From assembly GCA_014281115.1 (NCBI GenBank), contig JACONQ010000003.1:3100001-3164000 (forward strand): a stretch of DNA of 64,000 nucleotides, given 5' to 3'. How positions within the stretch are numbered: the first letter of the stretch is position 1; every line of letters starts with the position of its first letter. This document shows positions 23,862 through 34,377 of this stretch, one piece after another. The notes beneath the pieces were generated by a model. It searched no databases, had not been told where the DNA came from, and saw nothing but the letters and a program-made list of their open reading frames with translations. A program made the position numbers and the translations under genes. The stretch is from Laburnicola sp. R22_1 (lineage: Eukaryota; Ascomycota; Dothideomycetes; Pleosporales; Didymosphaeriaceae).

Positions 23862-24712
23862 ACGTCCATCCCTGTGTGGCGAGACGCCCGCCGTGACGAG
23901 ACGCGGCAAATGCTTTCTAATACAACAAACCCAACAACAAGCTAGGAGCATAGCTATTCTCGGGATAGCGGCCTTGAACTGCAAAGTGCATTCGCTCTTA
24001 ATATCTTTTAAAAATGGCTTCTGTCTACCGTGTAATACGACAATTTGCTGTGGGCGTTAGGCGACCGCGTCACTTTGGGAGGTCGTGAACGCGCCGAAAG
24101 TTTATGCATCCTGCCAGAAACCTGTCAAGATACTAGCTGGTATATTATGATCCTATCCCGAGCGCGGCGACGGTGTTTAAAAGGCGATCGTGCTTCTGTA
24201 ATGATTTAAAGTCTACTAGCTAGAATTGACAAAATGAGGAGGATCTCTCGTTTAGCCTAAAACAGCTTAGCTGTAATTTATTGCTGCTGACGCTTGCTTT
24301 CTAGGGCGACTTACGCTACTGTAGGCGGCACCGCGCTTGCAGCTTGCTCTGAGCATGTGCGAACGCCTCTTGCGACACAGCTGAGCCACCCTAAAGCCGA
24401 CCCCGCAACACAGTAAGATTAATGCCTTTTAATTGTCATCGGTCGTCAACTATGTACGGCAGTGCTAAGGTTTTTGATGGTCCTTTCTCTCCAGTCGCCA
24501 AAATACATTATCTTACTGGGACTAGCTAAAGCCATACACACAACACTAAACACCTATGGCAGGCAAGGCCGCGAAACCGTTGGCGCATGGCACTGCATCG
24601 CCTTTCGACCACACTACAACCGACGCAAGTTTCAACACCTCTGCGCAAGCAGGGCTCGAAGCCTGGATCTATTGGCACTACTGTCAGAAAGGCTTCCAAT
24701 ACGATGGAACGT
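23862..24712 (+). repeat. Left 851-bp terminal inverted repeat of element K
   Basis: It runs from ACGTCCATCC inward to GATGGAACGT and includes the probable first ATG (24556) and about 157 bp of coding sequence of the ATPase gene. The promoter and start are therefore present in both arms, facing inward. Confidence 0.88.
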
Positions 24713-26707
24713 ACAAGAGCTTGGCAGGACTGAGGGAATACTTGTTTGCCCTCGACACAGTGCATTCGAGAACAAAGATCCGCCAAGCTATTCAAACGTA
24801 AGCCTGTCTAACGAGTCTTTTTGTCATTTGGCAGAACGTCGCAGCAAGTTCTCCCTGCTCGTGGATGCCAGTCGCGCCTGCACGTTCTTTTCATGGCGAA
24901 GACTTGCTGATCTTTACATTGAATGTAATACATTGCGCGCAATCACACTTTTACTAACATCAAGCAGGCTTCTTCACCCTGACCATAAGTACAGCCTGGT
25001 CAAGACGGATAAGAATAACGTTCATGCAAGCGAGAACGCGGACGAAGCCGGGCAGGTTGTGCGCTCGCAACCAACTACGAGGGCAATCAATATTGACGCG
25101 GCGAAGTCTAAGCCGACCTTCACAGGCACCTTGCGCAGCGCCCGATGCATTACTGCTGTATATCCTTTGGCGAGTGAGGACGAGATCTTAACTCCTGACA
25201 ATAAGGACCATGATTCTGTCAGTAATGTCCTCTGTCCGGCGCCTACAGCTCAATGTAGCGAGTCTCTCGGCGAAGACAACGTAGCATCTGTGAATGGCGA
25301 CTCGGACGACATGGACCTTCTTCTATCGAACAACAGCAGAGACGACGACACTGAAGACAGCCAGATCAGCAAAAAGATGGCCCAAATTCAACAGGCGCCT
25401 TTGATGGACGCAAACATCATCTCCGGTGGTACTCAACATCTTCTTCCACAATACGGGCTCATTGGATCGCACGATGAAGCTAGAGACACCAAGTCTAAGC
25501 TTTTTCTGAACACCAACGTTCCATTCTCTATGTTCCTTTGCGGAGTCCAGGGAAGCGGCAAGTCTCATACAACGTCCTGCATCCTCGAGAATTCACTAGT
25601 CCCCTCTAAACTTCTCGGAAAGCTCCAAAATCCACTTTCTGCGCTCGTGTTTAGCTATGGTCAATTCAGCGATGACGGCATCGGATTCAGCGTTAGTGAA
25701 GCCACGTTCTTGGCTTCCCCCAATCCCAGATTGCCTGGTGGAGCCCATGTCAAGAAAGTGCATGTCTTGGTTTCTCCGTCGAACTACGTGCGGGTATCAA
25801 AGCTTTACCTTCAGCTTCCCAACGTTTCGGTCACGCCATTCAAATTAAAGCCTCGGAACCTCGACATCGATACAATGCTTACATTGATGAATGTCAGCGA
25901 ATCAGGCGAAACACCTCTCTACATGGCGCAAGTTACGCAGATACTTCGTGAGATGTCGACAGCAGGTGGACCGTTCAACTACAGAGCGTTCAAGCTGCAC
26001 CTAAAAAGGCAGGAATTCAATCCTACGCAGACCAACATGCTACGAATGCGTTTGAACTTACTTGAATCATTCCTGGACATGGATGACAGCTGCCTCGAGC
26101 CGCAATTTCGGCCTGGCGAGATTACAATTATGGATATGTCTTGCCCCTTTGTCGATGCCAATACGGCGTGTATCCTCTTTAGGATCGGGCTTCAGCAGTA
26201 CTTGCAGTCGAAAGGCACCGGCAAGATGATCGTGTTAGATGAGGCGCATAAGGTATTGAGCCTTAACTCGTCTCAAAGTCTGCTTCTTGTATTGACTCTG
26301 CCTAGTATATGCTCAACGTACCAGGAGCGAAGTCTCTGAACGAAACGCTTCTCCAGACAATCCGCCTCCAGCGGCACTACGGCGCCCGCGTTGTCATTTC
26401 AACACAAGAACCCACCCTTTTGACCGATCTCATCGCTCTTTGCTCTATCACAGTCATCCACCACTTCTCCAGTCCAGAATGGTTCTCGGCTATCAAACGT
26501 CACATTCCTATTACAGCTGAGAACGGCGATAGTCTCATGCAGAGAATTGAGAGCTTGACGACGGGGACGGCGATCATATACTCGCCGAATGCAGTGCTTG
26601 GTCGTGATGAGGGTGGGAACTTGATCACGGGCACGAGCAGGATGATCAAGGTCAGCATCAGGAAGAGGATTACGAGCAATGGTGGGCAGTCTGTGCTAGC
26701 GGTCTAG
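24556..26707 (+). CDS. P-loop ATPase, HerA/FtsK-like fungal family, inside element K
   Basis: The C-terminal two thirds is clear. Walker A is FLCGVQGSGKSHT (about 25534-25572). Then come VLVSPSNYVRV, TIMDMSCPFVDANTACILF and Walker B KMIVLDEAHK. A 53-nt intron follows (26253-26305, GTATTG donor, CCTAG acceptor), then YMLNVPGAKS, IRLQRHYGARVVISTQEPT and a stop at 26705-26707. STQEPT after a hydrophobic strand resembles the sensor of HerA/TraG-type ATPases. The fungal family is common, but its role is not known to me. The 5' end is uncertain: exon 1 probably starts at 24556 (MAGKAAKPLAHG) within the TIR and ends at 24797 (GTAAGC donor), with the acceptor at 24834 or 24844. The downstream frame is open to 26339. 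A low-complexity acidic linker (DSDDMDLLLSNNSRDDDTEDS) precedes the ATPase. No stop breaks the core. Confidence 0.7.
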
Positions 26708-26909
26708 GACGATCGTCTACGCAACAGCCTGGCACGTTCCATCGTATTGGAAGCCTTTCTGACAGTAGTGCCAATAGATCCAGGCTTCGAGCCCTGCTTG
26801 CGCAGAGGTGTTGAAACTTGCGTCGGTTGTAGTGTGGTCGAAAGGCGATGCAGTGCCATGCGCCAACGGTTTCGCGGCCTTGCCTGCCATAGGTGTTTAG
26901 TGTTGTGTG

Positions 26910-29900
26910 CAGGGTTGTCAACAACCAAACATGCCTCAATATTTTGTTTGAATTTTGTTTGAATTGACAACGTCAACCAAACAAAAAGCTGCTGCTGCAA
27001 TTTTGATAGGTCAAACAAACAAAAGAGGCAATTGCAGTCAAAAAATTTGAAGTTTGTTTGAATCGCTTAGCATACTGTAATGATAAGGTACCCTAGAGTT
27101 AGTGATATATTCTTAGTGTTGATGTAACAATAACTTTCCCAACGCTGCAATTATATAGGTATTCCTATAGTAAACAGAGCAAAAAACGGAGCTTCTTAAG
27201 TGGATTGTACCTGCGTAAAAAAGCCCGCATAACGGATGTGTGCTTCCACTGGCCGCCAGCAACTGATATACATGAATTGCTATTCGGCTTTAGCACCTCC
27301 TATCCTCTGTTCCTCCTCTTTCTTTACGTAGGTAATAAGCTGTTAAAACAATAAATATATATATAATAATCTAAATAAGCTAATATTATAGTGTTGAGGT
27401 ATTGTAGCAAAGTGAGTTTGCGCTGTTGCAGCGAAGCCTAAGTTATGTTTATATATTCTGAACCTAGTTACTACTCTTAAAAAATCGTTTGCTATAACCA
27501 CGCAATAAATCTTGTCTTCTATAAGTTAAACTATTAAATCAATGTTGCTAAATTAATTCCTGTCGCCTGTTTTACTATATCTCTATTGTTGCGGGCTGCA
27601 GAGCGTCGCGCAGTACGCCTTGGCATGAAGTGGTAATGTTGGCTAGCCGACCGCGTACTTTCCGCGTACCTTGCGCGTCAACGCTTACACACCCACTATA
27701 CTTTGGCTTACTTGCCTGCGCCTACAGCTTACTTTTTCGCGCCTTTGCTTACCTTCACGCTTACCATGCCCCCAAAACGAAGCCGCGAGCCTGCTAAGGC
27801 ATCCGAACCTATGCCCAAACGTTCCCAACGTGCGCCGAAACCCAGCCAGCGCCTTATGGATAGCCAGCGGCCGCTTACTCCTCCGCCAACCCAGCCGTCT
27901 ATTGAGGTAGTTGACGAGCCGGAGCCGCCTATTGAGGTGCTTGAAAGTACTCTAGAGCCGCGCTCAATAGAGCCACCAACCGAGCTAGAGGAGCGCGCCC
28001 GGAGGCCATCACCACGGCCTATACTACAAGCCTTACAGGCCGATGAGCCAGCTTGGGAGTTGCTGTTAGTGGCTAATAAGCCGCCTATAGCTACTAAGCC
28101 GCCGCGCGCGTTTAGTAATGCTGCCACAGAGGCTTCAGTAGAGGAGGACGCTGCGCCTAGTGTTGACTTCACCAACTACGAAGGCCTTGACTTGAAGCGC
28201 CTGCTGGGCTTCAATGTGCCTCTATCCACACCCACAGGCAACATCAGCTGGGTCTTTAGGCACGGCTATCGCCTTCGAAAGCTTGGTACTAACCCTGAGA
28301 AGATCTACTTCCAATGCAAGCACTGTCACATCAACAGAAAGAAGGGCGGCCTACACCAGACCACTCTATCAACTACAGCCGCCAACAACCATTTGAAGCA
28401 AGACCTTCCCGGCCATCAGCTCACCAAACAAGGCACTATCGTACACAAGAGGCCGCTCGAACCTGGCCAGAAGTCGCTGCGATGGGCGGAAGAAAACGGG
28501 GTCACATTAAGCCAAGATGCAACGCAGGAGCTGGGTAACTTCGACGTACAAGGCTTCAGGCAAGCTGCAGTGTTATGGCTCGTCAACAACAACAGGCCAT
28601 TACGCGAGTTTGAGACTGAGTCCTTCCGCGCGATGATCAGGTTCGCCAACCCAGAGGCAGAGGCGGCGCTATGGAGGTCTCACAACAGCGTTTCGAGGTT
28701 CGTGATGAGGCTTTACAGCTGGCTACAACCTCAAGTCAAGCGCGCCTTGTCTGAGGCCTCTAGCAAAATACACATAAGCTTTGACGGCTGGACTACCAAG
28801 GGGAAGCGCGGCTTCTTTGCAATTTGTGCGCACTACGCTGACTCTCAAGGCAATATAGTTGACCTTCCCATCGCCTTGCCGCAGCTGGTTGGTGCGCACA
28901 CAGGCTCAGCGATCGCGGAAGCTGTCGTACGAATCCTACGCTACTTTGAGATTTCTAGCAGCAATTTGGGCTATTTCGTGCTTGACAACGCCTACAACAA
29001 CGATACTGCAGTTAATAAACTCGGCACAATGTACGGCTTTATCGCCAACGATCGACGCCTCCGCTGCGCTTGCCACATACTCAACCTCGTTGGGCAAACT
29101 ATTATGTTTGGCACTGACTCCAACGCCTTTGATAACAAGCCTGAACACTACAACGAAGAGGAGTTTTATATGAAGCAATAGCGGAAAGATGGTCCGCTTG
29201 GCGTGTTTCTTGATATTGTTAACTACATTAACACGCCAAAACAATGGGGTATATTTGAGGATTGTCAGAACAGCGAAGCAGTTGAGATGCCTGCTGGCGC
29301 TACAGCAAGACGCCGTGAGCCTTTCAAGCCTGGAGTTACGCGTTGGAACAGCTATCATGACTGCTTTAAGCGCGGTGTTGAGCTACAACACGCCATCAAC
29401 AGCTACTCCTCCTACCACATACAAGAGACTGAGCACGCTAACGAGCTTGCCAAAAGCAACAACACTAAGCCGCCTATTGTGCCGCAGTGGATGCGATCAG
29501 GCGGGCTTGCAGCTGCAGACTGGGCGGTGATTACCGAGTACATTGAGGTGCTTGAGCCGCTGAAGTCCGCAACTAATCGCTTGCAAGGTCGCGGCAAAGC
29601 TGGCACTCACGGCGCGTTATACGAGGTTATCCCTGTGTTTGAGTCTCTTATTGCTGACCTAGATGCCCGCCTTAGACTGTTTGAAAGCGTCAATTACCTG
29701 CCAGACGAGGCGCCAGAAGATCACGTCGCTATCAACGTACGTGCTGCGCTCAAGAAGGCGAGCAAGTACCTTAATAAACTCCTCAAAATCCCCGTCTACT
29801 ACACTGCCACGGCACTCCACCCACGCTTCAAGAACTACTTTAAACGCTTCTGGCGTGAGAAGCCCGCACAGTTACAAGCTACGCACGCGAGCTTCGAGCA

Positions 29901-30578
29901 GCTTTGGGCTCGTTACAAGCCCGCCCTAGCGACAGCAACAACAATAACAACTGCGCCTAAACACGCGATGAGCAGCTTTGACGACGCGATCGATTCGGTA
30001 CTTGACAACAGCGACGAGATAATAGGGGTGGCGGATGAGTACGAGAGCTGGCTTAGAGAGCCAACATGGACATCAGAACAGTACAAAACTGGCTGTACAG
30101 CTGTCCAATACTGGTACTAGCTCAAGCCGAGGTATCCCAATTTGTCACGATTGGCGCTGGACGTGTTAACTATCCCTGCCTCCAGCGCTGACTGTGAGCG
30201 AGTCTTCTCGGGTACTGGCGACGTACTTGAGCCACAGAGACGCAAAATGGGCAGCCAACTATTGGCTGCTTTAATTTGTACTCAACGATGGATTCGAGCA
30301 GGTTTTAAACCTCCAAGCGCAAAGGTGGTGGCAACGTACGATGACAATAAGCTCAACGAACAGTTTAGCATACATGAGTGGGAGGAGCCGCCGCCTATAA
30401 CACCACCAGAGTCTCTTTCACAGTCCTCTTAAAGTACTCAAAATCAAACAAACAATCAAATAAAAAGCGCCTCTATAGCTCCATCAAATCAAACAAACAA
30501 ACTACAACACCAAGAAAGTCGTCAAACAAACAAATTCAGAGCCACAAATTTTGTTTGTTTTGTTTATTGACAAGTCTG
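26910..30578 (+). mobile_element. Element M: hAT transposon in the right arm of element K
   Basis: It is flanked by the 8-bp duplication GTTGTGTG (26902-26909, 30579-30586), diagnostic of hAT. The imperfect ends are CAGGGTTGTCAACAACC on the left and, on the complementary strand, CAGACTTGTCAATAAAC on the right. The subterminal regions are rich in CAAACAAA/TTTGTTTG on both sides (26930-27060 and 30440-30570), likely transposase binding sites. The length is 3669 bp with a single transposase gene. Confidence 0.93.
27766..30432 (+). pseudogene. Element M hAT transposase, near-intact with two nonsense codons
   Basis: A single frame of 889 codons from ATG 27766 (MPPKRSREP; the same start context as the related J element) to 30432 is broken only by TAG at 29179-29181 and TAG at 30118-30120. 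Comparison with J suggests TGG-to-TAG and CAG-to-TAG, respectively. A proline-rich N-terminus is followed by a BED-like zinc finger (FQCKHCHINRKKGG with downstream histidines). Next are the RNase H-like core (HISFDGWTTKGKRGFF, YFVLDNAYNND, RLRCACHILNLVGQ) and the C-terminal hAT dimerisation region (IPASSADCERVFSGTGD). No frameshift was seen, so this is a young copy. Confidence 0.88.
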
Positions 30579-31263
30579 GTTGTGTGTATGGCTTTAGCTA
30601 GTCCCAGTAAGATAATGTATTTTGGCGACTGGAGAGAAAGGACCATCAAAAACCTTAGCACTGCCGTACATAGTTGACGACCGATGACAATTAAAAGGCA
30701 TTAATCTTACTGTGTTGCGGGGTCGGCTTTAGGGTGGCTCAGCTGTGTCGCAAGAGGCGTTCGCACATGCTCAGAGCAAGCTGCAAGCGCGGTGCCGCCT
30801 ACAGTAGCGTAAGTCGCCCTAGAAAGCAAGCGTCAGCAGCAATAAATTACAGCTAAGCTGTTTTAGGCTAAACGAGAGATCCTCCTCATTTTGTCAATTC
30901 TAGCTAGTAGACTTTAAATCATTACAGAAGCACGATCGCCTTTTAAACACCGTCGCCGCGCTCGGGATAGGATCATAATATACCAGCTAGTATCTTGACA
31001 GGTTTCTGGCAGGATGCATAAACTTTCGGCGCGTTCACGACCTCCCAAAGTGACGCGGTCGCCTAACGCCCACAGCAAATTGTCGTATTACACGGTAGAC
31101 AGAAGCCATTTTTAAAAGATATTAAGAGCGAATGCACTTTGCAGTTCAAGGCCGCTATCCCGAGAATAGCTATGCTCCTAGCTTGTTGTTGGGTTTGTTG
31201 TATTAGAAAGCATTTGCCGCGTCTCGTCACGGCGGGCGTCTCGCCACACAGGGATGGACGTTA

Positions 31264-31567
31264 GAGCTTTAATTAATAAATAAATACTTTATAGCTATCT
31301 AACTCTAGGATCCTAGCTTTTCTTTAGGTTTTGCTTTATAGTTGTCGTGCAATATATTAATTTATTAATACTGTTAATTGCCAAATTATTAATCCACCCC
31401 TATTTTTTAAGGACATGCAAGACCTCTCTTAAATCTAGATAATTAAAAAGAAAGCTTAATTACTAAGGAAATTTTTCTAAGCTATAAAGTTTAATTTAAC
31501 TAGATAAAAATGCTTTCTAAGAGTTTCGCTATTAGCTAATTAACCCTTAAAATTCTTAAATGTTTTA
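31264..31567. other. AT-rich spacer between element K and element H
   Basis: About 300 bp of AT-rich sequence without ORFs or recognisable repeats. TA at 31566-31567 is the left target duplication of element H. Confidence 0.5.
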
Positions 31568-31980
31568 ACGTACTTTGCACTCGAGTCGGACACTTTGCCA
31601 AGACCCCACCAAGTTCTATACTATTCACAATAGTATAGAGTCAACATGAACTATTTTCGATAGTCTAAATAGGCTAAACTATTTAGAATCTACTTCTATA
31701 AGCTATCTATAGGTTTTTTTATTGTGCCTAGGCTTGCTGCAGCGTCCACAGCGCTGTTGAGCGGATTCGCCTCTATTAGTGCGCACCCTCTTCTTTGCCA
31801 TCTTGCCATCACTACGCACCCTAAAGTCCTTTAGAGTAGCTAGTCGCTGGCCCTCTTTAACTGTAAGGACTCCTTCTTGCTGCAGTCGCTTTCTTTTATA
31901 TAATTTACGTCGTGTGGCGGCCTTATTAGTAGCTTGAAGTTCGGCGTTGCGTTTGGTTATTAATACCAAAAAATGCCCTA

Positions 31981-34138
31981 ACGTAAGCGATCACCGGATG
32001 CACGCTATCACCGGATGCACGGTCTCCTGCACACGAACCCCTCGTACGAAAACCCCAATATCAACCGATTAAGACGACGGATAATCTTCAAGTTTTGGAT
32101 ACAAAGTAAAGAAAGCTATGCGAAAACGAATATTTATTTATCTAATCCTGAAACCTTAAGGGGAGCGTGATCTGCCGCCCATTTCGTCCGACTACTGATT
32201 TCTGCCTCTTGGAGCATTCCACCACGGTATCCTCTCTTTTCCGCTTCTGAGGTTTCTTTTCTTCCTTTTGATGATCCTTTTGAAGCTGATTTTCCTGCCG
32301 GATTTGTTTATTTACTTGCTGTCGTACAAGATGTTCTTCTTTTTGCGTTCCTTTTGTTGCAGTTTTTCTTCCCGGGCCTTCCTTCTCTCCTCCCTTCTCT
32401 TAAGAGCCTCCTGTGCCTTTCTCTCCTTCTCGGTGGCCCGATTCCGGCGTCTCTCTTCAGCTTCGGCCTTTTCGAGTTGTTTCTGCCGCTCCAGCTCATT
32501 CATACGGCTTCGTACGGCAGCAACTTTAGCGGGAGAGAAGAACTGGGCCTCTCCAGGCTGTTCTTGGTCAAAAGTCTAGCCGGCTTCCCTCTTTTCCGCC
32601 CTTTTTCTCATTAACAAGTGCCGTACGAAGCCCTTGGTTTTCATGTTTAAGTATTTCGTTTCGTATTGCTAGTTTTTCGCTGGCGCGAATAATTAAATCT
32701 ATCCCGAGATTGACATCCTCTTTCTCCTTGGAGATCGCCTTTACCGCACGACGGAGACCTCGTACAGAGCCTGGGGTAATATGCTTCCTTTCGCTATCGC
32801 TTATAATGGGTGACGGGGTCTCCTTGTAATCTTCTGAAGTACCTTGCTCTGATCTATGGGGTAGATTCCTGGAGTAGCAAAAGCGGATCGAATATTCTTA
32901 ACCGTTAACGCCGAATTCCACGCTGTACGAAAGAGAGTCCAAAAGTTTCGTTTTGTTACTCGAGAGAATCCATGGCTTGACTGAATAAGCCGGTCAATTT
33001 CTTTTGAATATGCGGTAGAAAGCGGAGAGAAGATTCCAACGTCAAGGGGCTGTAATCGGTGCGTTGAATGCGGCGGTAAAATTGCGAGAATAATGTCATG
33101 TTGGTCACAAAAGTCAATAAACCGAAGATTAACATGACTCGAGTGACCGTCCACAAGAAGAAGTCGTTTCGATTTGCCAGCTTTTTCCCTCGTACGAGGC
33201 TCAAATATCTTTGAAAGCCAGGACATCCCGAGTTCATCGTTCGTCCAGCCCTTCTTTGAGACTGCAAAGTATGCATCGTCCGATGAGCCATCGAAATCTT
33301 CTAACCAAGTGTCTTGGAGGTCATGTGAATCGCCTTGATAGATTAAGGCCGGTGGGAGCGCTGTTCCGTCGGCACAGATTGCTGCAAGAAGGGATATAAA
33401 CTCCCGACTACCATCTTGATTTGATCCAAGAATTTTCTTCTTCCGAAGTTGCAGGGTCGATACAATTCTTTTCATCGTACGACATAGGCCAAGAAGAAAT
33501 CCTTTTTCGTCAAAATTATATATGTTTGAATGGCGAATGCGGTACTTTCTGATCTTTTCATCAAGCTAGATGGGAGAAGTAAGCACATGCCTTCGGGTTT
33601 CGGATTCCAGAGGAACTAAAGAAGGGAGAAGTCGTACACCTCGATAGAAATGCTCAAAGTATACAGAATTATCGGCTACCTTACGGGTTTGGTCGATTCC
33701 ACGAAGATAAACACTTTTGATCTCGTTTTTGTGCCGCTGGCAGAATTGGCGAACCCAGCATTGTCCGATCGGCTTTCGTACGATCTCCACAATCAAATTT
33801 TCTAGGATTTGAGGGTTGGCGGCATTCCCCGGTCCGAAAGATCGGAGATATGCTGTAGAAGAACTTCTTCTTGAGCGTCTGTGAGAAGCTTGTGGTGAGT
33901 TGAGTTGGCTTCTTGATTTGAGGTCGTTTTCCCTTTAAAGCGGCGCATGAGCGTCGTACGATCTAGATTGTATTTTTTAGCGGTGGCAGCAAAATTAACG
34001 ACTTTTTGCGATTTCAAATCATCAATAGCTAGTTGAATATCGTCCTCGTTGATCATTTTATCAAATTTTGAAGATGGGGGGTTTTGGTGTGGGAGACCGT
34101 GCATCCGGTGATAGCGTGCATCCGGTGATCGCTTACGT
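31981..34138 (-). mobile_element. Element B: pogo-type transposon inserted in H
   Basis: Inverted ends of about 47 bp start ACGTAAGCGATCACCGGATG, with two tandem ATCACCGGATGCACG motifs in each. TA duplications are at 31979-31980 and 34139-34140. The paralogous copy at 1-639 has the empty site with a single TA, which proves the insertion boundary. The element length is 2158 bp. Confidence 0.94.
32308..34056 (-). pseudogene. Element B transposase, frameshifted
   Basis: It starts MINEDDIQLAIDDLKSQKVV (HTH psq), then LLQHISDLSDRGMPPT. A 1-nt loss near 33,825 shifts the frame before LIVEIVRKPIG. One TAG lies near 33,567, then the catalytic core: YNFDEKGFLLG, KRLLLVDGHSSHVN and RLQPLDVGIFSPL give the D-D-D triad. 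The downstream tail (32,308-32,800) is charged and shifts frame again with stops. The tail frame 32312-32503 is a lysine/glutamate-rich helix (EKAEAEERRRNRATEKERKA). Confidence 0.85.
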
Positions 34139-34377
34139 TATTATCTTAGCGCCTTTAATAAGCTTTTCCATCGCCTCAACCATATAAGTTAGGAAACTAT
34201 CCACATGCCTTTAAATCCTCTGCTTAACTAGCGTCGATTGCGACCCAAGTTCTGTACTATTTCGCGGAGTTTGCGACTCCCATGTACTATCGCGAATAGT
34301 ACAAAGTGGAGGCGTACGCAGGCGGACGTCAAGCTGCGATATCACAGCTTCTAGGTCGTGGGGCACTACTGTGACTA

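Larger units (their letters stand above)
23862..31261 (+). mobile_element. Element K: TA-inserted element with 851-bp TIRs carrying a P-loop ATPase gene
   Basis: Both ends read ACGTCCATCCCTGTGTGGCG inward and are flanked by TA (23860-23861 and 31262-31263). The left arm is 23862-24712. The right arm is 31261-30587 plus 26909-26734, separated by a hAT insertion. With that removed the arms are both exactly 851 bp, and identical wherever I compared them. Without the hAT the element is 3723 bp with a 2021-bp core. Each end has two tandem copies of TG(G/A)CGAGACGC, the same layout as the pogo elements in this window. That layout and the TA target suggest mobilisation by a pogo-type transposase, yet the element encodes only an ATPase. 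The near-identical arms imply a recent origin or recent arm conversion. Confidence 0.85.
26734..31261 (-). repeat. Right terminal inverted repeat of element K, interrupted by a hAT transposon
   Basis: The two parts (26734-26909 and 30587-31261) add up to 851 bp and are the mirror of the left arm. The break carries the hAT TSD GTTGTGTG at 26902-26909 and 30579-30586. Confidence 0.88.

Noticed and set aside
24462..24555. Earlier in-frame ATG for the ATPase at 24462
   Set aside because: The reading to about 24,800 is in a different frame from the better-looking exon starting at 24556 (MAGKAAKPLAHG) and has no family-like content, so it is more likely a chance opening in the TIR.
26670..26939. 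Minus-strand ORF sharing protein sequence with the start of the 24462 ORF
   Set aside because: This is the mirror image of the left arm of element K, a consequence of the inverted repeat, not a second gene.
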